From assembly GCA_021782065.1 (NCBI GenBank), contig JAJXVQ010000081.1, forward strand, positions 1-5,206: 5,206 nucleotides of DNA, given 5' to 3'. Position numbers and translations under genes: made by a program. Shown here piece by piece: positions 1 through 5,206 of the stretch (position 1 is the stretch's first letter; every line of letters starts with the position of its first letter). Source of the stretch: Pseudomonadota bacterium. Its GTDB lineage: Bacteria > Pseudomonadota > Gammaproteobacteria > UBA1113. Below the pieces are notes generated by a model. It saw only the letters and a list, made by a program, of their open reading frames with translations. It ran no database searches and was not told the DNA's origin.

Positions 1-2100
1 TTTACCCGTCTTACTAATGATCTGCTCAGCAATATTGGCTGGCGTTTCACTGTATTTCAAAAATTCCATAGTGTAAGTCGCACGACCCTGACTCATAGAG
101 CGCACATTGGTGGAATAACCAAACATTTCCGCCAAAGGCACTTCAGCACGGATCACTTTGCCGGAAGGCGTATCGCCCATTCCTTGCAACATACCGCGGC
201 GGCGACTTAAATCGCCCATGATGTCACCCATATATTCTTCGGGTGTCACCACTTCTACTTTCATAATAGGCTCTAATAGCACCGGACTGGCATTCAATGC
301 ACCATCCTTGAACCCTTTAGAACCGGCCAATTTAAAGGCCATTTCACTGGAATCCACATCATGGTAAGAACCATCAAAAATCGTGACCTTCACGTCAACA
401 ACTGGATAGCCCGCCAGTACACCGCCCCCCATTTGTTCTTTTACACCGGCATCTACTGCAGGAATATATTCCTTAGGAACCACACCACCTACAATACCAT
501 TCACAAATTGATAACCTGTACCACGTTCCAAAGGCTCCAAACGTAACCACACATGACCATACTGACCACGACCACCGGATTGACGTATAAACTTACCTTC
601 TTGCTCCACGGACTTACGTATGGTTTCACGGTAAGCCACTTGTGGGTTGCCCACGTTGGCTTCCACACTAAATTCACGTTTCATGCGGTCAACGATAATT
701 TCTAAGTGTAATTCGCCCATACCCTGAATAATGGTTTGCCCCGTTTCTTCATCAGTATGCATACGAAACGAAGGATCTTCTTGAGCCAACTTGCTTAAAG
801 CAATCCCCATTTTTTCTTGGTCTTGCTTAGTCTTAGGCTCAACCGCTACAGAAATAACGGGTTCTGGGAAGTCCATACGCTCTAAGGTAATGATCTTATT
901 TGGGTCACATAAAGTATCACCGGTAGTAACATCCTTCAGACCCACTGCGGCAACGATATCGCCCGCACGAGCTTCTTTGATTTCTTCGCGGCTGTTCGCA
1001 TGCATTTGCAATAAACGGCCTACTCGTTCTTTTCTACTTTTCACTGGATTGTAGACTGAATCACCTGACTTCAATACACCAGAATAGATACGGATATAGG
1101 TTAAAGAACCCACAAAAGGGTCGGTGGCTATCTTGAACGCCAAAGCAGAGAACGGTTCTTCGTCGCTAGAATGGCGCACAGCCTCTGTTTCAGCCGCATC
1201 ATCTAAAATACCTTTAATAGATTCTACATCATCTGGCGCAGGCATGAATTCTACCACCCCATCCAACATAGCCTGCACGCCTTTATTTTTAAAGGCCGAA
1301 CCACAAAACACAGGGACAATTTCACCAGCAATAGTACGTATACGCAAACCTTTTTTGATATCTGCGTTCGTGAGCTCACCACTGTCTAAATATTTTTCCA
1401 TTAATTCTTCATTCGCTTCTGCGGCAGCTTCCATCATCGCCTCACGCAGAGCTTCGCACTCAGCCTTCAGATTAGCTGGAATTTCTTTAGCCACATAATT
1501 TACGCCCTTAGACGTCTCATCCCAATAAATGGCTTCCATTCGCAGTAAATCGACTATGCCCTCAAAATTTTCTTCGGCACCTATAGGACATTGCATTTGA
1601 ACAGGGTTCGCGCCCAAACGATCTTTGATTTGCGTTACCACGCGGCCAAGATCAGCTCCCACGCGATCCATCTTGTTGACGAAAGCCATACGCGGCACTT
1701 TGTACCGATTGGCTTGGCGCCATACGGTTTCCGACTGTGGTTCAACACCATCTACTGCAGAAAATACAGCCACTGCACCATCGAGGACGCGCAATGAACG
1801 CTCTACTTCAATGGTAAAGTCAACGTGACCTGGGGTGTCAATGATGTTAATACGGTGTGGAGGATATTGTTTATCCATACCAGACCAATGACAAGTCGTT
1901 GCAGCAGAAGTAATGGTGATTCCACGTTCTCTTTCTTGCTCCATCCAGTCCATAACGGCAGCGCCATCATGCACTTCGCCAATTTTATAAGACACACCCG
2001 TATAAAAAAGAATACGCTCTGTAGTCGTCGTTTTGCCAGCGTCGATATGGGCAATAATGCCTATATTTCTAACTTGCTCTAAAGGGGTGGTTCTACTCAC
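1..2100 (-). CDS. fusA: Elongation factor G, nearly complete (stop codon beyond left edge)
   Basis: EF-G is the cytoplasmic GTPase that drives tRNA-mRNA translocation on the ribosome and, with RRF, ribosome recycling. Reading the minus strand from 2100 gives 700 uninterrupted codons. The N-terminal GTPase domain shows the P-loop AHIDAGKT (residues 17-24), the switch segment RGITI (59-63), DTPGH (88-92) and NKMD (142-145). Domain IV carries [10 protein letters not shown] with its tip-region His at about 580. The last visible residues are ISKTGK, matching the family end (E. coli ends ARGK at 704). The histidine offset of about 4 residues predicts a 700-residue protein whose stop lies just outside the window. 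The start is GTG: it aligns Ser-Arg-Thr-Thr-Pro with the E. coli N-terminus and has AGAGGA 8 bases upstream. It lies 29 bases after rpsG as the third str operon gene; tuf may follow off-window. Very sure. Confidence 0.98.
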   Translation of the reverse strand, partial: MSRTTPLEQVRNIGIIAHIDAGKTTTTERILFYTGVSYKIGEVHDGAAVMDWMEQERERGITITSAATTCHWSGMDKQYPPHRINIIDTPGHVDFTIEVERSLRVLDGAVAVFSAVDGVEPQSETVWRQANRYKVPRMAFVNKMDRVGADLGRVVTQIKDRLGANPVQMQCPIGAEENFEGIVDLLRMEAIYWDETSKGVNYVAKEIPANLKAECEALREAMMEAAAEANEELMEKYLDSGELTNADIKKGLRIRTIAGEIVPVFCGSAFKNKGVQAMLDGVVEFMPAPDDVESIKGILDDAAETEAVRHSSDEEPFSALAFKIATDPFVGSLTYIRIYSGVLKSGDSVYNPVKSRKERVGRLLQMHANSREEIKEARAGDIVAAVGLKDVTTGDTLCDPNKIITLERMDFPEPVISVAVEPKTKQDQEKMGIALSKLAQEDPSFRMHTDEETGQTIIQGMGELHLEIIVDRMKREFSVEANVGNPQVAYRETIRKSVEQEGKFIRQSGGRGQYGHVWLRLEPLERGTGYQFVNGIVGGVVPKEYIPAVDAGVKEQMGGGVLAGYPVVDVKVTIFDGSYHDVDSSEMAFKLAGSKGFKDGALNASPVLLEPIMKVEVVTPEEYMGDIMGDLSRRRGMLQGMGDTPSGKVIRAEVPLAEMFGYSTNVRSMSQGRATYTMEFLKYSETPANIAEQIISKTGK

Positions 2101-2108
2101 AACAATAA

Positions 2109-2114
2109 TCCTCT
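2109..2114 (-). promoter_or_regulatory. Shine-Dalgarno site of fusA
   Basis: The minus strand reads AGAGGA, 8 bases before the GTG at 2100. This strong site supports GTG as the fusA start. It lies wholly inside the 29-base rpsG-fusA gap, so EF-G can be initiated independently of, or re-initiated after, rpsG translation. Confidence 0.8.
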
Positions 2115-2129
2115 ATATCTATAAAACTA

Positions 2130-2636
2130 TTAATTCCAACGATAATGCGCAAAAGCTTGGTTGGCCTTAGCCATACGGTGCATATCTTCGCGCTTCTTCA
2201 CGGCGTCGCCACGACCAGCTAAAGCATCCCCCATTTCGGCTGCTAATCGACGCATCATGCCTTTTTCGGAACGCTTACGCGCAGATTGGATCATCCAACG
2301 CATACCCAAAGCCAAACGGCGATGCGGAGCCACTTCAACAGGAATTTGGTAGGTTGCACCCCCAACGCGACGTGAACGCACTTCTACTGTAGGACACACT
2401 TGATCTAAGATACGACCAAATATCACTACTGTTGCGCCACCTTCACCGCCTTCACTGCTTTCCGTTTCAGCGCTTTTTTGCTTTTTAGTGACCTCTTCCA
2501 AAGCACCATAAACAATGCGCTCTGCCAGCGATTTCTTACCACTTAACATAACTACATTAATAAAGCGCGCGATCAGTTCATCACCGAACTTGGGATCAGG
2601 CACTACGGGTCTTTTCTCTGCCGCTCTACGTCGCAT
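2130..2636 (-). CDS. rpsG: 30S ribosomal protein S7
   Basis: S7 binds the 3' major domain of 16S rRNA, nucleates assembly of the small-subunit head and lines the E site. The 168-residue product opens with MRRRAAEKR and the conserved PDPKFG (13-18), then GKKS (33-36). The hallmark block [16 protein letters not shown] spans 82-97, followed by PVEV, AVKKRED and the terminal AFAHYRWN. It lacks the C-terminal extension of E. coli K-12 S7. A hydrophilic Ser/Glu/Gly-rich segment at about residues 52-67 makes the region between the AL(E) helix and PTVEV some 12 residues longer than in E. coli. I recall comparable insertions in Legionella and Coxiella S7. The start has AGGAAG 6 bases upstream. It is second in the str operon; in E. 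coli S7 autoregulates this operon at the rpsL-rpsG gap, which here is occupied by a long palindrome. Confidence 0.98.
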   Translation of the reverse strand: MRRRAAEKRPVVPDPKFGDELIARFINVVMLSGKKSLAERIVYGALEEVTKKQKSAETESSEGGEGGATVVIFGRILDQVCPTVEVRSRRVGGATYQIPVEVAPHRRLALGMRWMIQSARKRSEKGMMRRLAAEMGDALAGRGDAVKKREDMHRMAKANQAFAHYRWN

Positions 2637-2673
2637 ATTTATCTTCCTACCATCATTAAATTATTCATCTCTA

Positions 2674-2799
2674 CCATTTCTACTAGGCTGGGCATACTGA
2701 CTTTATTTCCTGTGCTCCGTTACTCATTTACCGCACTATAAGTAAACTTCGCTACGGTGCTTGAAAATAAAGTCATTACGCCTCAGCCTAGCGAAATGG
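2674..2799. repeat. Long imperfect palindrome in the rpsL-rpsG gap (MITE-like)
   Basis: The two halves of this roughly 126-bp segment are inverted copies. Perfect blocks are CCATTTC (2674-2680) with GAAATGG (2793-2799), CTAGGCTG (2683-2690) with CAGCCTAG (2784-2791), and TGACTTTATTT (2698-2708) with AAATAAAGTCA (2765-2775). Near the centre GCTCCGT (2714-2720) pairs with ACGGTGC (2754-2760) with one mismatch, and TTTA (2727-2730) with TAAA (2743-2746), leaving a loop of about 12 bases. The trinucleotide CTA flanks both ends (2671-2673 and 2800-2802), a possible short target duplication. No T-run follows in the minus direction, so it is not an obvious terminator and transcription should continue into rpsG. 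It resembles a non-coding miniature transposable or dispersed palindromic element; an operon-specific regulatory hairpin is the alternative. Confidence 0.8.
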
Positions 2800-2815
2800 C
2801 TACAATTCTTAAAAT

Positions 2816-3205
2816 CTACTTAGCCTTAGGCCGTTTTTCACCGTACTTAGAACGGGCTTGTTTACGACCTTTTACGCCAGCCGTATCTAAGCTACCGCGC
2901 ACGATATGATAACGCACACCTGGCAAATCCTTTACCCGGCCTCCGCGGATTAATACCACGGAGTGTTCTTGTAAATTGTGTCCTTCGCCGCCAATGTAGG
3001 CTGTGACTTCATAACCGCTGGTGAGTTTAACTCTAGCGACCTTACGCAAAGCCGAGTTTGGCTTTTTAGGGGTCGTTGTATAAACACGCGTGCATACACC
3101 ACGTCGTTGCGGACATTGTTTCAACGCCGGGTTTTTACTCTTGACCCTGCGTTTGATACGCTTCGTGCTTGATGAGGCACGCACCAACTGACTAATTCTT
3201 GCCAT
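2816..3205 (-). CDS. rpsL: 30S ribosomal protein S12
   Basis: S12 sits at the interface of the 30S decoding centre and helps monitor codon-anticodon pairing; it is the classic streptomycin target protein. The 129-residue product contains [20 protein letters not shown] (31-50), [20 protein letters not shown] (70-89) and [10 protein letters not shown] (91-100), and ends in KRPKAK. The positions mutated in streptomycin-resistant strains are wild-type: Lys47 (E. coli Lys43 counted with Met) and Lys92. Asp93, the residue methylthiolated in many bacteria, is present. The N-terminal tail before NPALKQCP is about 4 residues longer than in E. coli and unusually rich in Ser, Arg and Lys. GGAG (3216-3219) lies 10 bases before the ATG. 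It is the first gene of the str operon, with a promoter about 250 bases upstream and a 179-base gap to rpsG. Confidence 0.98.
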   Translation of the reverse strand: MARISQLVRASSSTKRIKRRVKSKNPALKQCPQRRGVCTRVYTTTPKKPNSALRKVARVKLTSGYEVTAYIGGEGHNLQEHSVVLIRGGRVKDLPGVRYHIVRGSLDTAGVKGRKQARSKYGEKRPKAK

Positions 3206-3283
3206 ATATTTAAAGCTCCACGCTTGTCACATTCTAATTCGGATATTCATCGTCTTTATTGATAGCCATTCAGCTTAATAATA

Positions 3284-3306
3284 AGGAGTTCATATTTTGA
3301 ACTCCT
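3284..3306 (-). promoter_or_regulatory. Perfect 9-bp hairpin in the str leader
   Basis: AGGAGTTCA (3284-3292) and TGAACTCCT (3298-3306) are perfect inverted copies around a 5-base loop. In the minus-strand transcript the stem is followed by TATTATTAAG, a weak and broken U-rich tract. It could be a leaky attenuator or terminator in the rpsL leader, or a simple structural element. It lies about 140 bases after the predicted transcript start and 78 bases before the rpsL start codon. Confidence 0.55.
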
Positions 3307-3382
3307 AGCCGGCCTTTCAGCCCATTCCGCCTCAAAACATGCTCTTTATATGCGTAGTTTGAATCCGGTACTAAACAGCTAT

Positions 3383-3448
3383 TCATTTTGCTTTGCGCTT
3401 TTATTATGCTAAAGAGACACGGGCACAAAGCGCAAACACGCAAAATGA
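3383..3448 (-). promoter_or_regulatory. 19-bp stem-loop at the 5' end of the predicted str transcript
   Basis: On the minus strand TCATTTTGC (3448-3440), a GTG bulge (3439-3437) and TTTGCGCTTT (3436-3427) form the 5' arm. The 3' arm is AAAGCGCAAA (3401-3392) followed directly by GCAAAATGA (3391-3383). That is 19 perfect pairs with one 3-base bulge and a 25-base loop. With the -10 box at 3455-3460, transcription should start near 3446-3448, so the stem would enclose the very 5' end of the mRNA. Known 5'-terminal stems (for example ompA in E. coli) stabilise mRNA against 5'-end-dependent RNase E decay; applying that role here is inference. Confidence 0.7.
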
Positions 3449-3478
3449 GGCCGGATTGTAGAAAGGTTTTGGCCTCAT
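3445..3478. promoter_or_regulatory. Perfect 8-bp inverted repeat bracketing the str promoter core
   Basis: ATGAGGCC (3445-3452) and GGCCTCAT (3471-3478) are exact inverted copies separated by 18 bases. One arm abuts and overlaps the last base of the -35 box; the other covers the predicted start point, so the -10 box lies between them. This is the geometry of an operator. Alternatively, in RNA reading through from hemJ, the GC-rich stem followed by TTTT could act as a terminator for the dedA-hemJ transcript. The sequence alone does not choose between these. Confidence 0.5.
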
Positions 3479-3483
3479 GTCAA
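3455..3483 (-). promoter_or_regulatory. Sigma-70-type promoter of the str operon
   Basis: Minus-strand TTGACA (3483-3478) is a perfect -35 box. It is followed after exactly 17 bases by TACAAT (3460-3455), one mismatch from TATAAT. The predicted start is near 3446-3448, giving a leader of about 240 bases before rpsL. A strong match fits the high expression expected of ribosomal genes. The sequence just after the -10 box is CCGGCC, a GC-rich discriminator of the kind associated with stringent (ppGpp/DksA) control in proteobacteria; that regulation is inferred. Confidence 0.82.
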
Positions 3484-3546
3484 GTGTTATCACAAATATT
3501 TCGCTTTTTTGTTATTAAATTCGCATTTTAGGGTAAAAAAGCCTAA

Positions 3547-3981
3547 TTATTTGACCACGGCCAAAAGAACTATGCTGATCAGAAAAAGCGTCGGCACTTC
3601 GTTTATAACCCGGTAAAAGCGTTCGCTGTGCTGGCTCCTATCTGCCGCGAAATCGCGTAGCAATAATGCCAAGTAGGCATGATAAATCCACAAACCCAAT
3701 ACCAAAGCCAATTTAATGTGCAACCACATGGCATGAACATAGTAATGATGGCGCGCAAACATCAGTATTAAGCCACAAAGAGTGGTTAAAATAGCCCCAG
3801 GCGTGGTAATGCACCAATATAGGCGCCATTCCATCACCTTAAAGCGCTCTAGGCTGATGCTATCGCTACTTGCCGCATGATAGACAAATAGGCGGGGTAG
3901 ATAAAATAGCCCCGCAAACCAGGTGACCATAAAAATGACGTGAAACGCTTTAACCCACAACAAAGTATTAATCCACGTCAT
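3547..3981 (-). CDS. hemJ: HemJ-type protoporphyrinogen IX oxidase (UPF0093 family)
   Basis: HemJ is an inner-membrane haem-binding protein that oxidises protoporphyrinogen IX to protoporphyrin IX, the penultimate step of haem synthesis, in bacteria lacking HemG or HemY. The 144-residue product fits the compact family. Its N-terminal hallmark spans KAFHVIFMVTWFAGLFYLPR (11-30) and continues to Tyr34-His35. KVMEWRLYW (48-56), WLHIKL (86-91), YHAYL (100-104) and the C-terminal NEVPTLFLISIVLL (127-140) follow. About four hydrophobic segments are visible (near 7-27, 57-76, 84-107 and 127-143). His14, His35 and His88 are the conserved-type histidines, candidates for haem or substrate contacts. The ATG lies inside the end of dedA, giving a 14-base overlap and probable translational coupling; an AGAGG lies about 10 bases upstream. 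Whether hemG or hemY exists elsewhere cannot be seen. Confidence 0.92.
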   Translation of the reverse strand: MTWINTLLWVKAFHVIFMVTWFAGLFYLPRLFVYHAASSDSISLERFKVMEWRLYWCITTPGAILTTLCGLILMFARHHYYVHAMWLHIKLALVLGLWIYHAYLALLLRDFAADRSQHSERFYRVINEVPTLFLISIVLLAVVK

Positions 3982-4621
3982 GGAGCTGTTCCCTCTTTTT
4001 AACCCATAATGGCCGTATAAAAGTAACCACTACGGGTACTAAGGATACCATGATAATGGCCATGACTATCCATGAAAAATGGGCTTTTATCCACGGCAAA
4101 TGCCCAAAGGCATAACTTATATACAAAATGCTGCCTATCCAAATTGGCGCGGCTAAGCCTATGCAAAACATAAAGTTTTTGAAATCCATCCGCCCTATGC
4201 CCGCCACAAAGGGCACAAAGGTCCTAACAATAGGCACAAAGCGACTGATAATGATAGCGCTCCAGCCATAACGCGCAAAAAAGTCATGGGCATGGCGTAC
4301 ATGTGCGGGATTGAACCAGATTGTTTTGGGCTTATTGAAGATTCTTGGCCCTATCCATACCCCCAGGGCATAATTGAGAGTAGATCCGGTTACAGCAGCT
4401 ATCATTAACAGTACGGCTAATAAATGAATATTCAAAGCGCTAGCGGCAACAACCGTGCCAGTGGCGAATAATAGGGAATCTCCGGGTAAAAAAGGGATGC
4501 CCCCGGACTCTAAAAAGATAATGACAAATAACAAACCATAGAGCCATAGGCCATATTGTTGGAAGAAGGTTTGCAAATAAAGGTCTAGATGCAAAACGAT
4601 GTGCATAAATTGAACTAACAT
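3968..4621 (-). CDS. DedA-family inner-membrane protein
   Basis: DedA (SNARE-assoc/VTT domain) proteins are multi-spanning inner-membrane proteins implicated in lipid-carrier or phospholipid flipping and proton-dependent membrane homeostasis; E. coli members are YqjA, YghB and DedA. The 217 residues match their usual length of about 220. Visible signatures are FLESGGIPFLPGDSLLFATG (36-55), with acidic Glu38 and Asp48 in the first re-entrant region. FFARYGW (114-120) is followed by SRFVPIVRTFVPFVAG (126-141), whose Arg127 and Arg133 have the spacing of the essential arginine pair of YqjA. Further hydrophobic helices lie near 62-90, 148-172 and 177-203, and the tail is basic (VKKRE). The ATG at 4621 has only a weak CAGG upstream; Met6 is an alternative start. 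It is first of a two-gene unit overlapping hemJ. The exact subfamily and substrate cannot be told. Confidence 0.93.
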   Translation of the reverse strand: MLVQFMHIVLHLDLYLQTFFQQYGLWLYGLLFVIIFLESGGIPFLPGDSLLFATGTVVAASALNIHLLAVLLMIAAVTGSTLNYALGVWIGPRIFNKPKTIWFNPAHVRHAHDFFARYGWSAIIISRFVPIVRTFVPFVAGIGRMDFKNFMFCIGLAAPIWIGSILYISYAFGHLPWIKAHFSWIVMAIIMVSLVPVVVTFIRPLWVKKREQLHDVD

Positions 4622-4780
4622 AATGGGCCTGTTTTATCTTTTGAAGAATGAATCATATCGTATTGTGGCATTTTCTGCTACCCAAACTTGTAAAGGGGAA
4701 ATACTCTAGGACAATAGAAATTGTTTATTTCTCACAGCTAATATAAACCAAAGGATTAGATAAACTAAAGTGAAATTTTC

Positions 4781-4829
4781 TTGCCAAACAAGTATTTTTA
4801 TTGCATAATATCGTTTCAATAGATATAAT
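4781..4829 (+). promoter_or_regulatory. Candidate promoter(s) of the right-edge gene
   Basis: TTGCCA (4781-4786), 17 bases, then CATAAT (4804-4809) differs from consensus by one base in each box. Overlapping it, TTGCAT (4801-4806), again 17 bases, then a perfect TATAAT (4824-4829) forms a second candidate. Either would give a leader of roughly 50-75 bases before the ATG at 4887. The region is very AT-rich, so chance matches are likely and the call is moderate. Confidence 0.5.
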
Positions 4830-4877
4830 AAATCTACTTGTGATTGTATAACTTATATATTAAATAATAATTTTAGC

Positions 4878-4882
4878 GAGGA
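4878..4882 (+). promoter_or_regulatory. Shine-Dalgarno site of the right-edge gene
   Basis: GAGGA ends 4 bases before the ATG at 4887. This is a strong ribosome binding site in an otherwise AT-rich leader and is the main reason to accept the ATG as a true start. Confidence 0.7.
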
Positions 4883-4886
4883 AAAA

Positions 4887-5206
4887 ATGGCAGCGACTGA
4901 TCCATTTGAAACAGAATTATCAAACTTTATTTTAGGGGACGCGGTAAGTCCCGTTCAATATAATCAAGCAGTCGAACAAACATACAAAGAACCAGAAACT
5001 CGTGATCTATTTAATCGTTTCAACAAACTTTATGGTTTAATAGCTCACTATATCGCAGAAGGGGTTCTTGGAAATAGAGATAACCGAAGTATTGATACGA
5101 TATTGGGCGAAAACGACGTGCATATAGGGATGGTGTATACTCTCCTTTCAGTGGGTACATGCACATATGATGGCGGAGGCATAGGTCGTTATGGATGTTA
5201 CGCCGA
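4887..5206 (+). CDS. Unrecognised protein, N-terminal 106 residues (truncated at right edge)
   Basis: An open frame runs from ATG at 4887 off the window end: 106 whole codons with no stop. It starts MAATDPFETELSNFILGDAV, contains ETRDLFNRFNKLYGLIAHYI (about residues 37-56), and the visible part ends in a Gly/Cys/Tyr-rich stretch around TCTYDGGGIGRYGCYA. There is no signal peptide and no clear membrane segment, so the visible part looks like a soluble cytoplasmic, or possibly secreted-effector, protein. Overall composition is acidic to neutral, with possible amphipathic helices in the first 60 residues. I recognise no family or catalytic motif and assign no function. Support for it being real: a good ribosome binding site, candidate promoters, a frame open over 320 bases, and a position facing away from dedA. 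Confidence 0.72.
   Translation, partial: MAATDPFETELSNFILGDAVSPVQYNQAVEQTYKEPETRDLFNRFNKLYGLIAHYIAEGVLGNRDNRSIDTILGENDVHIGMVYTLLSVGTCTYDGGGIGRYGCYA

Larger units (their letters stand above)
3206..3546. other. Intergenic control region between hemJ and rpsL
   Basis: This 341-base stretch holds the str promoter, its flanking inverted repeat, the 5' stem-loop and the 9-bp leader hairpin, listed separately. I see no supported gene in it. The first 60 or so bases after the hemJ stop are AT-rich with T and A runs but show only a weak 5-bp stem (TTAGG/CCTAA with the T-run in its loop). No convincing dedicated terminator for hemJ is therefore present before the promoter. Confidence 0.7.
4622..4886. 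other. AT-rich divergent promoter region
   Basis: These 265 bases separate divergently transcribed dedA (minus) and the unknown gene (plus), so both promoters should lie here. The plus-strand candidate is listed separately. For dedA I see no clear match: TATGAT on the minus strand near the gene lacks a good -35 box. A short inverted repeat ACAAT-AGAA-ATTGT lies near 4711-4724, too small to interpret alone. No gene is supported. Confidence 0.5.

Noticed and set aside
158..2082. Several plus-strand frames of 60-124 codons opposite fusA, plus an out-of-frame minus-strand frame at 1803-2054
   Set aside because: They overlap the intact, highly conserved EF-G reading frame, have no recognisable products and are explained as shadows of its codon usage.
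2720..2776. An 18-codon minus-strand frame inside the rpsL-rpsG palindrome
   Set aside because: Too short, with no ribosome binding site, and its sequence is dictated by the inverted repeat.
2161..3172. Plus-strand frames opposite rpsG and rpsL
   Set aside because: They are antisense shadows of intact ribosomal protein genes, without ribosome binding sites or recognisable products.
2816..3205. Possible streptomycin-resistance form of rpsL
   Set aside because: Both key lysines (47 and 92 here) are the wild-type residues.
3270..3386. A 38-codon open frame on the minus strand within the str leader, starting at the ATG in the stem-loop
   Set aside because: No ribosome binding site precedes it, its start lies inside the stable stem, and the peptide has no run of one amino acid or other leader-peptide signature. 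A frame of this length is expected by chance.
3525..3549. Possible terminator just after hemJ (TTAGG/CCTAA stem with a T-run)
   Set aside because: The stem is only 5 bp and the T-run is in the loop rather than after the stem, so it does not fit an intrinsic terminator.

Overview
The window reads as a stretch of bacterial chromosome, most likely from a gammaproteobacterium. The tentative placement is near the order Legionellales (Legionella, Coxiella and relatives). This rests on an EF-G and S12 close to the gammaproteobacterial type, a ribosomal protein S7 with a hydrophilic Ser/Glu/Gly insertion like the one I recall in Legionella and Coxiella S7, and an S7 C-terminus ending in Arg-Trp-Asn. 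The placement is inference from remembered family sequences, not from a search. Base composition is moderate to AT-rich.

Layout. From right to left on the minus strand come a DedA-family membrane protein (3968-4621) and, overlapping its end by 14 bases, HemJ-type protoporphyrinogen oxidase (3547-3981). A 341-base control region follows (3206-3546). Then comes the streptomycin (str) operon in standard order: rpsL (S12, 2816-3205), rpsG (S7, 2130-2636) and fusA (EF-G, 1-2100, running off the left edge with probably only its stop codon missing). On the plus strand at the right edge, divergent from dedA, starts a gene I do not recognise (4887 onward, truncated by the window).

The genes are ordinary; the non-coding DNA around rpsL is not. 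The str promoter is near-consensus (TTGACA, 17 bp, TACAAT). Its spacer and start region are bracketed by a perfect 8-bp inverted repeat. The predicted transcript would begin exactly at the base of a 19-bp stem-loop, and a second, perfect 9-bp hairpin lies further down the leader. Between rpsL and rpsG, where E. coli carries the S7 autoregulatory site, the 179-base gap is mostly filled by an imperfect palindrome of about 126 bp that looks like a miniature mobile or dispersed repeat.

Functionally, the str genes supply the decoding-centre protein S12, the small-subunit head protein S7 and the translocase EF-G. DedA and HemJ form a small membrane-protein pair (membrane/lipid homeostasis and haem synthesis) with no obvious link to translation. 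No tRNA, rRNA, CRISPR array, transposase or prophage gene was seen. I found no convincing new multi-gene system; the best leads are the non-coding structures and the unknown right-edge gene.
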